Translations under genes and position numbers: made by a program | Shown here: positions 1 through 8,600 of the stretch, piece by piece | Numbering within the stretch: the first letter of the stretch is position 1 | How the letters are laid out: each line of letters opens with the position of its first letter | DNA from: JAWXUE01 sp044432865 | Lineage (GTDB): Bacteria > Bacillota_I > Bacilli_A > Acholeplasmatales > Anaeroplasmataceae | NCBI GenBank assembly: GCA_044432865.1 | Contig: JAWXUF010000028.1 | Coordinates: 1-15,955 of the forward strand | Length of the DNA stretch: 15,955 bases | Direction of reading: 5' to 3' | Notes under the pieces: model-generated | What the model saw: the letters and a program-made list of their open reading frames with translations, nothing else | The model's database searches: none | What the model was told of the DNA's origin: nothing

Positions 1-1270
1 CATTACTTATATCAAATCCACTTGCATCTAATGATGTTAATGTACTACAATTACTAAACATTGAACTCATATTTGTTACATTGCTTGTATTGAAACTACT
101 TACATCTAATGATGTTAATGTACTACAATCATAAAACATATATGACATGTTTGTTACATTGCTTGTATCAAAATCACTAACTATCAAAGACATTAACTCA
201 TTACATTTATAAAACATATATGACATATTCGTTACATTACTCGTATCAAAATTACCAGTATATAAAACAGCTAACAAAATACAACTGTCAAACATATGCG
301 ACATGTTTGTTACATTACTTGTATCAAATCCACTCACATCTAATGTTATTATTGAATTGCAATTGTGAAACATTGAACTCATGTTTGTTACACTACTTGT
401 ATCAAATCCACTTACGTCAATTTTCGTTAAAGAATTACAATCGTGAAACATTGAACTCATATTTGTTACATTGCATGTATCAAAATTACTCAAATCTACT
501 GATGATAAAGCACTACAATTACTAAACATATATTCCATTCTCGTTACATTACTTGTGTCAAATCCACTTACATCTATTGTTGTTAAAGAAATACAATTGC
601 TAAACATAAAATGCATTCTAGTTGTATTGCTTGTATCAAATCCACTTACATCTATTGTTGTTAAGTTTTCACAGTACGAAAACATTGAACTCATATTTGT
701 TACATTGCTTGTATCAAAATCACTTACATCTAATGATGATAGAGCACTACATTCATAAAACATTGAACTCATATACGTTACATTGCTTGTATCAAAATCA
801 CTTACATCAATTATTGTTAAGTTTTCGCAGTGCAAAAACATTGAATTCATATCTGTTACTTTACTTGTATTGAAACTACTTACATCAATTATTGTTAAGT
901 TTTTACAGTACGAAAACATGTTACTCATATTTATTACATTACTTGTATCAAATCCACTTACATCTATTGTTGTTAAAGATTCAGTACCAAAAAACATATA
1001 AGTCATACTTGTTACGTTACTTGTATCAAAATTACTCATATCTATTGTTGTTAAATTATCACAATAAAAAAACATCCTACCCATAAATACTACATTACTT
1101 GTATCAAAATTACTTAAATTTGCTGTTGTTAGAGAGTAACAACTAGCAAACATTGAACCCATATTTGTTACATTGCTTGTATCAAAATTACTAACATCTA
1201 TTGTTGTTAAATCACTACACCCTTCAAACATAGAACTCATACTTGTTACTTCACTTGTATCTAAATGTGA
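1..1270 (-). repeat. Tandem 78-bp coding repeats (about 16.3 copies)
   Basis: The repeat part of the surface gene is a DNA tandem array with a 78-base period. On the plus strand it is easily seen as the recurring TTGTATCAAA-type block every 78 bases. Copies differ mainly in the codons for the variable x positions, while the DTSNVTN/MF core is nearly unchanged. Some neighbouring copies share longer identical stretches (for example the fifth and sixth, which both end in the same TIIDV coding sequence), suggesting local duplication or gene conversion. No copy breaks the reading frame. Confidence 0.93.
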
Positions 1271-1552
1271 AACAACATTAGTAATAACCTCTGTTGAAAA
1301 TTGTGCATCTGAATCTTTTGGATAAACTTCTTCAAACCAATTGGTTAATATTCCTCGACATGATTTAGTTTCATTTATTACTTCTTGATAATGCGTAATT
1401 AACATTTCATTAGAATAAGTTACTTTTTTATCATTATCTACAATCTCATCATCTGGAGTTTCTGTTTCTCCTTTCGTACTTACAAACATAAAAGAAACAA
1501 CTAAAACTACAGTTGATAAAATTGCTATACACCCTATTACTATTTTCTTCAT
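1..1552 (-). CDS. DUF285 / 26-residue-repeat (BspA-like) surface protein, 5' part only
   Basis: The reading frame opens at an ATG at 1552 and stays open to the left edge, so the C-terminus is missing. Residues 4-24 are hydrophobic after MKK, giving a signal peptide or signal anchor. An acidic linker follows (about residues 28-45), then a short non-repeat segment. From about residue 95, sixteen full 26-residue repeats and a partial one carry the pattern S-x-F-D-T-S-N-V-T-N-M-x-x-M-F-x-x-C-x-x-L-x-x-x-D-V. This is the DUF285/Listeria-type surface repeat, known from secreted or lipid-anchored BspA-like proteins that bind host or cell surfaces. Fifteen of the sixteen full repeats keep the cysteine; the fourth has FGTES instead. 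The start is chosen because AAGAGG (about 1561-1566) sits 8 bases upstream; the ATG at 1556 is out of frame and soon stops. Family and surface location are fairly sure. The ligand and anchoring mode are unknown because the end is not seen. Confidence 0.88.
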   Translation of the reverse strand, partial: MKKIVIGCIAILSTVVLVVSFMFVSTKGETETPDDEIVDNDKKVTYSNEMLITHYQEVINETKSCRGILTNWFEEVYPKDSDAQFSTEVITNVVSHLDTSEVTSMSSMFEGCSDLTTIDVSNFDTSNVTNMGSMFASCYSLTTANLSNFDTSNVVFMGRMFFYCDNLTTIDMSNFDTSNVTSMTYMFFGTESLTTIDVSGFDTSNVINMSNMFSYCKNLTIIDVSSFNTSKVTDMNSMFLHCENLTIIDVSDFDTSNVTYMSSMFYECSALSSLDVSDFDTSNVTNMSSMFSYCENLTTIDVSGFDTSNTTRMHFMFSNCISLTTIDVSGFDTSNVTRMEYMFSNCSALSSVDLSNFDTCNVTNMSSMFHDCNSLTKIDVSGFDTSSVTNMSSMFHNCNSIITLDVSGFDTSNVTNMSHMFDSCILLAVLYTGNFDTSNVTNMSYMFYKCNELMSLIVSDFDTSNVTNMSYMFYDCSTLTSLDVSSFNTSNVTNMSSMFSNCSTLTSLDASGFDISN

Positions 1553-1591
1553 TCATATACCTCTTATAAAATTTATTATAAACATATAAAT

Positions 1592-1597
1592 ATTATA
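1592..1597 (-). promoter_or_regulatory. Possible -10 box for the DUF285 gene
   Basis: A consensus TATAAT on the minus strand lies about 40 bases upstream of the start codon, between the preceding operon's terminator and the gene. There is no good -35 at 16-18 bases, and the region is very AT-rich, so this is weak support. Confidence 0.3.
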
Positions 1598-1707
1598 CAC
1601 TATTTTAAAATTAAACATAGAATAATGTTACATGAAAATAAAAGCATATGTTAATTTATGTATTTTATATATATAAAGAAATGTATAAAATAATAATTTA
1701 TCAAAAG

Positions 1708-1741
1708 AAAAATAGTATAGAAATTAATCTATACTATTTTT
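1708..1741 (-). terminator. Rho-independent terminator of the ABC importer operon
   Basis: A perfect 13-bp inverted repeat (AAAAATAGTATAG with its complement) surrounds an 8-base loop about 25 bases after the stop of the binding-protein gene. Read on the minus strand it runs straight into TTTTTCTTTT. The stem is A/T-rich, as are the other terminators here. Confidence 0.8.
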
Positions 1742-1766
1742 AAATAAATATCTTTATTACAACATT

Positions 1767-2771
1767 TTATATCTTTTTAAATATACTACTATCTACTAAA
1801 TCTACATATGAAGTATATTTAGTTAACTCCCCAGCATTAATCATTATATCTTGCAAATATTCAAATTCTGATTCTGTTAATTCAGGAGTTAATGCCCATG
1901 CATCAATACTTCTGTATCTAGCAATTGAACTAACTAAAATATCATAATCAGTATCTGAGAAATAACTATATAAAGATGTCGCTACTTCTTCATCTGTATG
2001 TTCATATACCCAAGTTTGAGCTTTTTGAATAGCTTTTGTAAATGCTACTACATCATCATATCTTCCGTTAATAAATGAAGACTTAGCTGAATAACAAGTG
2101 TATGCAAGACTATCAGTATAATCTCCTACCGCCCCTACAACAAAACCATATCCTTCTTTTTCTGCCATTGAAGCTGTTGGTTCAAATAAGGTAGTATAAT
2201 CTGCTTCTCCATTGTAAAATGATCCAGCCATTGCAGCAAAATCAATATCTGTTCTAACATTTACTTCTGCACTTGGAGTATCTAATTGTGCATCAAGACC
2301 TGCTTGTTGTAACACGTATAATAAACTCATACATGGTACCCCACCATTTCTTCCACCTAATATACTTTTATTTGATAAATTAGATAATTCAAAAGATGTT
2401 TTTTCTGTAGAATCTCTTGATACAATAAAAGCGCCATCTTTTTGAGTTAACTGTGCAAAGTTAATTGCATAATCTGTCAACCCTTGTTCATACACATAAA
2501 TACTTGCCTCAGGGCCCATTAAACCGATTTGAGCTTCTCCTGAGATTAATGTTGCCATTACAGCATCAGCACCACTTGCAAGTAAAATTTCAACCTCTAA
2601 TCCTTGGTCTTCAAAGAATCCTTCTGAAGCTGCAATATATTGTGGCGCATAAAATACACTATGTGTAACTTCTGCTAATACAATTTTGTCACTAGATTCA
2701 CATCCTGTTAAACCAAATACACCTAACACAGATGTTCCTAATACACAAAAATATGTAAATAATTTTTTCAT
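1767..2771 (-). CDS. ABC importer substrate-binding lipoprotein, SsuA/ThiY/NMT1-like family
   Basis: This 334-residue protein starts with a lipoprotein signal: MKK, a hydrophobic stretch and the lipobox LTGC with the modified cysteine at residue 24. It should therefore be tethered to the outer face of the membrane and deliver a ligand to the permease encoded just upstream. The mature part begins with a strand and a YAPQY-IAASEGFFEDQGL segment typical of the NMT1/SsuA-like periplasmic-binding fold, and has GGRNGGVPCMSLLY around residue 140. The classic CCCFC motif of THI5 enzymes is absent, so it is a transporter component rather than a pyrimidine synthase. Its ATG overlaps the permease stop (ATGA), with AGAAAGGA upstream. 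Known substrates of the family include alkanesulfonates, taurine and thiamine precursors. Nothing in the window decides which applies, so no gene symbol is given. Confidence 0.88.
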   Translation of the reverse strand: MKKLFTYFCVLGTSVLGVFGLTGCESSDKIVLAEVTHSVFYAPQYIAASEGFFEDQGLEVEILLASGADAVMATLISGEAQIGLMGPEASIYVYEQGLTDYAINFAQLTQKDGAFIVSRDSTEKTSFELSNLSNKSILGGRNGGVPCMSLLYVLQQAGLDAQLDTPSAEVNVRTDIDFAAMAGSFYNGEADYTTLFEPTASMAEKEGYGFVVGAVGDYTDSLAYTCYSAKSSFINGRYDDVVAFTKAIQKAQTWVYEHTDEEVATSLYSYFSDTDYDILVSSIARYRSIDAWALTPELTESEFEYLQDIMINAGELTKYTSYVDLVDSSIFKKI

Positions 2772-3601
2772 TTATATTTCCTTTCTGATTTTGTTTTAAT
2801 AATTCTATTTAATTTCTTAATAGATATTATTAACAAATTAAATGTAGTATTCATTACTACTGTTAGTAAAGCTAGAATAAATACTGCCATCATAACTAGA
2901 TCTAATCTAAATACATTACTTCCATAAGTTATTAAATATCCTAATCCATATCTACTTACAATAAACTCACCAACAATTACACCAATCCAAGACATTCCAA
3001 TATTAACTCTTGTTATTGAAATTAAGTTATCAACATTTGCTGGTAAAATTAAATGTTTCATTATTTGAAATTTACTAGCTTTAAATGATCTCAACATTTT
3101 AACTTGATCAGGATTTACATTATTAAATCCATTTAGTGCATTTATTATTGTTATTACAATTGAAATAGACATAGCAACAAATACTATACCTTTTGTATTA
3201 GTACCTACCCATATAATAAATATAGGAGCAAGCGCTGTTTTAGGTAATGCATTTAATACAACTAAGAATGGATTACTCACTCTTTGTGATAAAGAAGAAA
3301 ACCATAATAGCATTGCTATAATAACACCTATTAAAGTACCGAATATTAACGCTAAGACTACTTCTAATGATGATTGCCATATATGTTGATATATTTCACC
3401 TGATTGAAAGTATTGTACAGTTAAATCCCAAATAGCTGATGGTTTACTAAAGATAAATTGTTCTAGTACACCAAAATTAACTAATAACTCCCAACCCACT
3501 AACAATACTAGTATAGTAAATACTTGTAGAAATGTTACAATTAGTGTTTTCTTTTTCATATCTTTAATAAAATTTTCATGGTTAGTATCGATATACTTCA
3601 T
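2768..3601 (-). CDS. ABC importer permease, SsuC/ThiX-like (BPD_transp_1)
   Basis: This 277-residue inner-membrane protein has about six hydrophobic segments and the cytoplasmic EAA-type loop that contacts the ATPase: LRSFKASKFQIMKHLILPAN, ending in the usual LP-A. It has the length and layout of the SsuC/TauC/ThiX permease class. It begins inside the end of the ATPase gene (4-base ATGA overlap) and GGAGTGAT lies 5 bases before the ATG, so the three genes should be translationally coupled. A second methionine at residue 15 (MKKKTLIV) begins nearer the first membrane segment, but the overlap and ribosome site favour the upstream one. Stop is TGA, which argues for the standard code. It presumably acts as a homodimer with two ATPase subunits and the lipoprotein receptor. 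Confidence 0.9.
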   Translation of the reverse strand: MKYIDTNHENFIKDMKKKTLIVTFLQVFTILVLLVGWELLVNFGVLEQFIFSKPSAIWDLTVQYFQSGEIYQHIWQSSLEVVLALIFGTLIGVIIAMLLWFSSLSQRVSNPFLVVLNALPKTALAPIFIIWVGTNTKGIVFVAMSISIVITIINALNGFNNVNPDQVKMLRSFKASKFQIMKHLILPANVDNLISITRVNIGMSWIGVIVGEFIVSRYGLGYLITYGSNVFRLDLVMMAVFILALLTVVMNTTFNLLIISIKKLNRIIKTKSERKYK

Positions 3602-4332
3602 GATAGATCACTCCAAATTTTATCAAAGTACTCTTTGAATTCAATTGCTTTTCTTTTCTCAACAGGATTATCTTCTTCTGATGTTAGATTTACTATATAT
3701 TTTTTATTTAAACAGGCTGGTCTATTTGTTAATACATTTATTTCATCAGCCATACTTATTGCTTCACTTATATCATGAGTTACTAATATAGTTGTTATAT
3801 TTAAATTTTTTATTATTTTATATATATCATTAGATACACTTATTTTAGTTTGTGCATCTAGTGCACTAAATGGTTCATCTAATAATAATAGTGTAGGATT
3901 TGTTACTAAACTTCTTATTAAAGCAACTCTTTGTCTCATACCACCAGATAATTCTTTTGGATATCTATAGATAAATTCTTCTAAATTATATTTTATTAAT
4001 AATTCTTTAGCATAATCTATTTTCTCTTTTGTAAGTTCTTTACTAATTTTAAGTCCTATAACTACATTATCTAATACATTTAACCAATCTAATAGATTGT
4101 CTTTTTGAAACATATATCCGACTTTTTCATTACATATAATTGTTCCACTATCTGGTATTAATAATCCACTTAATATATTAAGTATTGTACTCTTCCCACA
4201 ACCTGATGGACCTATTATAGCTGTAATCTTTTGATGTTCTATATCTAATGTTAAATCTTTTAACACTTCAGTTCTTTCTTTTTTATTATAAAAATTTAAA
4301 TTTATATTTTCAAATTTCACGTTTCCTTTCAT
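3598..4332 (-). CDS. ABC importer ATP-binding subunit, SsuB/TauB-like
   Basis: This 244-residue nucleotide-binding protein energises uptake through the permease encoded next to it. All motifs are in place: Walker A GPSGCGKST at residues 41-49, the Q-loop in YMFQKDN near 76, signature LSGGMRQR at 128-135, Walker B LLLLDEP at 148-154 and the switch histidine in LVTHD at 186. It has the usual length of the nitrate/sulfonate/taurine ATPase group. First gene of a three-gene operon; its TGA stop overlaps the permease start. The ATG at 4332 is preceded by GGTGAT, which matches the 16S rRNA 3' tail. An in-frame GTG at 4320 with AAAGGA just before it is a less likely alternative start. No riboswitch or regulator is visible upstream, so the substrate remains open. 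Confidence 0.93.
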   Translation of the reverse strand: MKGNVKFENINLNFYNKKERTEVLKDLTLDIEHQKITAIIGPSGCGKSTILNILSGLLIPDSGTIICNEKVGYMFQKDNLLDWLNVLDNVVIGLKISKELTKEKIDYAKELLIKYNLEEFIYRYPKELSGGMRQRVALIRSLVTNPTLLLLDEPFSALDAQTKISVSNDIYKIIKNLNITTILVTHDISEAISMADEINVLTNRPACLNKKYIVNLTSEEDNPVEKRKAIEFKEYFDKIWSDLS

Positions 4333-4335
4333 TTC

Positions 4336-4341
4336 ATCACC
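4336..4341 (-). promoter_or_regulatory. Ribosome binding site GGTGAT of the ABC ATPase gene
   Basis: GGTGAT pairs with the AUCACC end of the 16S tail. Only 3 bases separate it from the ATG, but the register is equivalent to a normal 7-base gap from GGAGG. It supports 4332 as the start. Confidence 0.5.
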
Positions 4342-4350
4342 ACTTAATCT

Positions 4351-4356
4351 ATTATA
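4351..4356 (-). promoter_or_regulatory. Possible -10 box for the ABC importer operon
   Basis: A minus-strand TATAAT lies between the upstream terminator and the ATPase gene. No good -35 is found at the right distance, and transcription from here would leave a leader of only about a dozen bases. The operon must be started somewhere in this 60-base gap, because the preceding terminator looks strong. Confidence 0.3.
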
Positions 4357-4390
4357 TTTAATAAATTAATTTGTGTATGTGTTAAAGTAC

Positions 4391-4423
4391 AAAAAAAATA
4401 CTAGAATAATTTCTAGTATTTTT
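4391..4423 (-). terminator. Rho-independent terminator of the membrane-protein gene
   Basis: A perfect 13-bp stem (AAAAATACTAGAA and its complement) with a 4-base loop begins 6 bases after the stop codon of the polytopic membrane protein. It ends in eight T residues on the minus strand. It separates that gene from the ABC operon. Confidence 0.85.
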
Positions 4424-4428
4424 CTTTA

Positions 4429-5142
4429 TTAAATAAATTCGTATTTATCTTTTTTAATTATTGATGTAGCAATTGAAATTACTACTCCTATAATAACTGC
4501 TAATAAGATATGTAAGTAATTATCACTTGTTAAAGTAAGTGTATATACTTCAAAATTCTTTAGTACTACATTATCAAATGTAGCTAATATATTACTAAAT
4601 AATGTAGTATCAAAAGGTATACTTGCTGATGTACCACCTCTAAAGATATCAATTACAAATATAATAATCATAAATGTACCAAATAAACTTGAAATAGTTT
4701 CAACCATTCTTTTATCGAATACAAATAATAAGAATCCTACACCACATGATGCAATAAGTTTTATAATATTACTTGATAATGCTAATTCATCATTTAATAG
4801 CTTTGTTAGGAAAGTTAATTCTTCTGCCCCAGTTAATGATAATATAGCATCTACTACTGTAATTAAATTAAAGAAACATAAATTTGTTAATACAAATCCA
4901 TATAAAAAAGTAAATCCACGATCAAATTTAAATACAACTATTATTGATAAAGCAGATACCACCCCACAAATTGCTAGAATAGCAACTTCATTGTCGAAGC
5001 TTGGTACAAAGCTTACTATCAATGTATAAACTACAAAGAATAAAGACAGACAAGTCATTGGTTTTCTTAGGAAACCAATAAAACTAAATAAGATAAAAAA
5101 TACAGCGATTATTAATGCAATTATGTTATCCAAGATAATCAT
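4429..5142 (-). CDS. Polytopic membrane protein of unknown function
   Basis: I do not recognise this protein. It is 237 residues long from the first ATG and almost entirely hydrophobic, with about six membrane segments. Short polar loops (around FKFDRGF, TGAEELTFLTKLLNDELA and FRGGTSASIPFD) separate them, and the C-terminus is basic (KKDKYEF). The first segment followed by GFLRKP faintly resembles the start of CvpA-like proteins, but I would not assign that family. The start is uncertain: GAGGAG (5144-5149) touches the ATG at 5142, too close for normal initiation, whereas a TTG at codon 4 (5133) would have a 9-base gap. It lies between rnpB and the ABC operon with its own extended -10 promoter and terminator, so it is probably a single-gene unit with no functional link to its neighbours. 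Confidence 0.75.
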   Translation of the reverse strand: MIILDNIIALIIAVFFILFSFIGFLRKPMTCLSLFFVVYTLIVSFVPSFDNEVAILAICGVVSALSIIVVFKFDRGFTFLYGFVLTNLCFFNLITVVDAILSLTGAEELTFLTKLLNDELALSSNIIKLIASCGVGFLLFVFDKRMVETISSLFGTFMIIIFVIDIFRGGTSASIPFDTTLFSNILATFDNVVLKNFEVYTLTLTSDNYLHILLAVIIGVVISIATSIIKKDKYEFI

Positions 5143-5143
5143 C

Positions 5144-5149
5144 TCCTCT
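5144..5149 (-). promoter_or_regulatory. Ribosome binding site that questions the start of the membrane protein
   Basis: GAGGAG is directly adjacent to the first ATG. The better-spaced initiation codon is TTG at 5133-5131, which would shorten the protein by three residues (removing MII). Confidence 0.5.
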
Positions 5150-5157
5150 TTTTTAAT

Positions 5158-5166
5158 ATTATATCA
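5158..5166 (-). promoter_or_regulatory. Extended -10 promoter of the membrane-protein gene
   Basis: The minus strand reads TGATATAAT, an extended -10 (TGn-TATAAT). No convincing -35 is seen, which is common for extended -10 promoters. It lies just downstream of the rnpB terminator and about 16 bases before the start codon. Confidence 0.5.
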
Positions 5167-5207
5167 TATATCACAAATAAATAAATACCTTTAGTATAAA
5201 AATGTAT

Positions 5208-5236
5208 AAAAAAAGGCCTCTTAAAAAGAGGTCTTT
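5208..5236 (-). terminator. Rho-independent terminator of rnpB
   Basis: CCTCTT/AAGAGG plus flanking AG/CT pairs form a hairpin (with one A-C mismatch) and are followed by seven T residues on the minus strand. It starts immediately after the RNase P RNA 3' end. Confidence 0.85.
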
Positions 5237-5238
5237 AG

Positions 5239-5566
5239 TTTGCATTCTATAAGCCATGTTCTGTTATCGATAATCATCTATCTACAGATTACTCTGTCTT
5301 TGCTTTGATTCATTTCTCTCTACAAAGTTCCCCTACCGAATTTGGGTTTCTAGCTTGAGGGGTTTACCGCGTTTCATTTTTCATTTTCATGAAAACTCGT
5401 TTCTGTGGCACGTTGTTAACTTAACCATATCTTGCGACTTAGGTCTTGTTAAGCCGTTACTATTACTAGTACCCTAGGTTATCCCTAGGCACAATCACTA
5501 CATCCATCTCAGGATGTGCTAGCATGGACTTTCCTAACCTTATTCAGGCTCGATTACCCGAATGCA
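5239..5566 (-). ncRNA. rnpB: RNase P RNA, Bacillus class (type B)
   Basis: This is the catalytic RNA of RNase P, which removes the 5' leader of precursor tRNAs together with the RnpA protein. The minus strand contains the universally conserved blocks in order: CGGGTAATCG, AGGAAAGTCCATGCT, a GTGCCTAG stretch, GTGCCACAG, GAAACGCGGTAAACCCCTC, AACCCAAATT with GGTAGGGGAAC, TCTGTAGATAGATGATT, and ACAGAACATGGCTTATAGAA. The wording of these blocks follows the Bacillus subtilis RNA, so it is the type B structure. The ends are set by pairing of GCATTC (5') with GAATGC (3') as helix P1, and by the promoter and terminator. The length of about 328 bases is somewhat short for this class. No reading frame is present, as expected. 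Confidence 0.97.
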
Positions 5567-5571
5567 TATTA

Positions 5572-5600
5572 ATTATATCTACTTACTTGCAATATGTCAA
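5572..5600 (-). promoter_or_regulatory. Consensus sigma-A promoter of rnpB
   Basis: TTGACA (5600-5595), a 17-base spacer and TATAAT (5577-5572) are exactly the housekeeping consensus. The predicted start of transcription, about 7 bases downstream, falls at 5565-5566, which is where helix P1 of the RNA begins. This is the strongest promoter in the window. Confidence 0.92.
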
Positions 5601-5650
5601 ATTATAAAAATAAGAAAAAGTGAAAAATGTCGTTATTATGCGGTAATATA

Positions 5651-5687
5651 AAAAAATAAACCTTTTAATTAAAAAAGGTTTATTTTT
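5651..5687 (-). terminator. Rho-independent terminator of the LRR_5 gene
   Basis: A perfect 15-bp stem (AAAAATAAACCTTTT and complement) with a 6-base loop begins right after the stop codon. A T-run follows on the minus strand. It isolates the long gene from rnpB. Confidence 0.87.
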
Positions 5688-5688
5688 A

Positions 5689-8600
5689 TTAAGAGAACAT
5701 TTCTTGACTTAAAGACTTAGCTACTACTTTAACAGCACCCATCTTTTTATCTTCACCAAGTTTGTTCCATTCTGTTCCTAATTCTTTTACAACTGCTTTA
5801 TCTACGAATACTTTTAATGATTTTTTACAACCAGTAAATAAGTAATCATTTAATACAGTTATATTTGGATTAATATATACTTTCGATAAATTCTCACATC
5901 CATTAAATGCAAGGTCTTCAATCTTAGATACATTATTACCTAAAATAATTTCAGATAAATTTGTATTTTGAGTAAATGTCTTACCAATTACATCTTGGTT
6001 AGTTATCTTAATTTGCTTAATATTTACGTTGTAAACGTCTTTACCGAATAAATAAGTTAAGTTATCAAGTTTACTATTACACGCCCCAACAAATGGAATT
6101 TCAATGTAATCAAATTTAGTACAATTTTTGAAGATAGTTTTACCGATTGTATTACAATCTTTATTTATTTTAACAGATTTTAAATTAGTACAATTTTCAA
6201 ATAATTCATCACTAATTGAAGTTATACTTGTTAATTCAATTGTTTGTAAATTAATACAATTTCTAAATGCACCTTCTAAAGTTTCAACTACTTCTGTAGG
6301 TGTTACAATAGATTTATTAATATTATTAAATCCTCTTAATATTTTAGTTTTAGAATATAATACATTATCTTGTACAAAGTAATTTTCATTATTTTTAGTT
6401 TCTAAATTATTAACAGAAATAAAATCAAATACTTCTTCATCAACAACATCTAAACCTTCTTCAAATACTAAATTATTAAATTCAATTTTTTTAGTTTTTA
6501 ATGCAATTAATTTATTAGTTAAATAATCTAACTTAAATTCTTTCAATTGTTTAAATACTAATTTCTCATATGAATTAATACCTTTAAAGAATTGATCAGT
6601 TATTTGATTTCCTAAGAAAGTTATTTCTTTGATATCATTAAGTGCTTTTCTAAATACTACTGATGGATTATCTTTAATATTATCAACGCTAATAGAATTA
6701 ATTTCTTTAACATTATCAAATAACTCTGTATATTTTAAATCAACATTGGATAATTCAACATGATTTATTTTATTTACGAATTTAAATGCATTAGATGCAA
6801 TATATGTAATATCTTCATTAACTACTAAAGAATCAATTTCTTCTTTTGTACAGTAAATAATTTGATTATTAGAAATAATACAATTAGAAACATATTTAAC
6901 ATTACTATTTTCAGAACATTCAACTTCATTAATAATAACATTATTAAATGACATCTCTTGTACTTCACTTATTTGTTTAGGGAATGTTAATTTATTAATA
7001 TTAATATTTTTAAATAAACCTTCCTCAAATACAGGATGTTTTACACCAAATAAATTTAATTCATTAACATTACGTACATTTCTTAATACATTAGTAAATA
7101 ACGTACCACCATTAATTGTTATGTTATTTAAATCACTTGGAATTTGATCAAATAAGTAATCTAATGTCTTAGGAGATATTTTCTCACTTCCAACAAATGA
7201 TAATTCTAAATTTTTAATATTAGGACAATTTAAGAATATATTTTGTCCATATTTTTCAACTTTAGGACATTTAATTGATTCTAATGTATCACAATTAGCA
7301 AATGCATTAGCTTTAATAATTCTTACATTATTTGTATCAACATTTTTTAATCTTATTGAATCAAATGTATTAGTTTCAAGTGTTTGGATTTCAGAAGGAA
7401 TAATTAAATCATCTTCTGAATCAAATACATTTAAAATGATAGTTTTCTTAATATCAATTAAGAAATTAGATTCAAATTTATAGAAAATATTGTTTTTAAT
7501 ATCGAAATTAACAAATTTAAATTTATTAAATGTAGATGAATGAATTTCATTAATTTTATTACCAATAGAAATATTATCAATTCTACTTCCATTAAATGCT
7601 GAATGACCTAATGATGTAACATTAGATAAATCTAGATTTTCAAGATGTGCATTAGCAAATGCAAAGTCACCAACTGTTCTAATATCAGACATAAATGGTA
7701 ATGATAAATTAGAGCAATTAAAGAATGAATAATCTCTAATTTTATTTAATTTAACATTAATAATTAATTCTAAATCAACATTACTAAATGAACCTTCTAA
7801 TATTTCACCTGAATTAACTTTAATTGTTTTTAAAGAATTTGGTAAATAATAAGTTCTTTCAGTACTAAATGAACTTTGAACTAATTTTTTAGATTTAGGA
7901 TCTTCTTCTGTTGAGAATAATGTTCCAATAAAATCAAATCTAATTGGTACATCAATTTCAACTAATGAATTACAATTAGCAAAAATACCAATTCCGAAAT
8001 CTTTAATAGTTTCAGGAATAGAAATTCTTGTTAAATTACTATTTTTAAATGCATAATCACCAATATGATTAACATGTTCTAAACAATTTATTTCTTTTAA
8101 ATTAGTACAATTTTCAAATGCATAATTTCCAATATAATTAATTTCTTCAATAAAATTAATTGTATTTAAATTAGATACACCACTAAATAATCTATCAGGA
8201 ATTTTATCTCCATAGAAATTAAGTGTATTAATAGATTTAAATCCACTAAATGCTTGAGCAATAGTTTGATTAGTAAATCCAGATACATTAACAATTTTTA
8301 AAGATTTACATCCACTAAATGAATTAGCTTCTAAAGTAGAAAGTTTTACTAATTTTGGTGTTTCTATTAATTTTTTACAATTTAAGAATACATTAGAAGC
8401 AAGTTTATCACCTGTATATTCCATATTAATATTAACTAAACTAGCACAATATTCAAATGCATTTTCGTTAATAACTTCAATTTTATTTTCAAAATTTAAA
8501 TTATGGATTTTTTTGCAACCACTAAATGTTTTATTACCAATTGAAGTAACTGTTTTAAAATCAAAGAAATTAGTCATTTTAACACAATCATTAAATAACT

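Noticed and set aside
220..1086. Several overlapping open frames on the plus strand with their own repeated motif (YLLHYLYQIH-like).
   Set aside because: They are the antisense of the 78-base coding repeats. The minus frame is longer, has a membrane-targeting start and a ribosome site, and matches a known repeat family.
1..1270. Regularly spaced repeats resembling a CRISPR array.
   Set aside because: The repeat period is 78 bases, there are no unique spacers, the copies are degenerate at codon third positions, and the whole array is one open reading frame.
1521..1552. A lipobox (VIGC at residues 5-8) in the DUF285 protein.
   Set aside because: The cysteine comes before the hydrophobic core rather than after it, so it cannot be a lipoprotein cleavage site.
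1767..2771. Function as a THI5-type pyrimidine (HMP) synthase.
   Set aside because: The CCCFC motif is absent, and the protein has a lipoprotein signal and a permease and ATPase beside it.
2768..4332. Mycoplasma-type genetic code with TGA as tryptophan.
   Set aside because: TGA terminates the ATPase and permease at normal family lengths, and tryptophans use TGG throughout (for example in the VWA protein).
4333..4393. A TPP or other vitamin riboswitch before the ABC operon.
   Set aside because: Only about 60 A/T-rich bases separate the upstream terminator from the gene, with none of the conserved TPP-box sequence.
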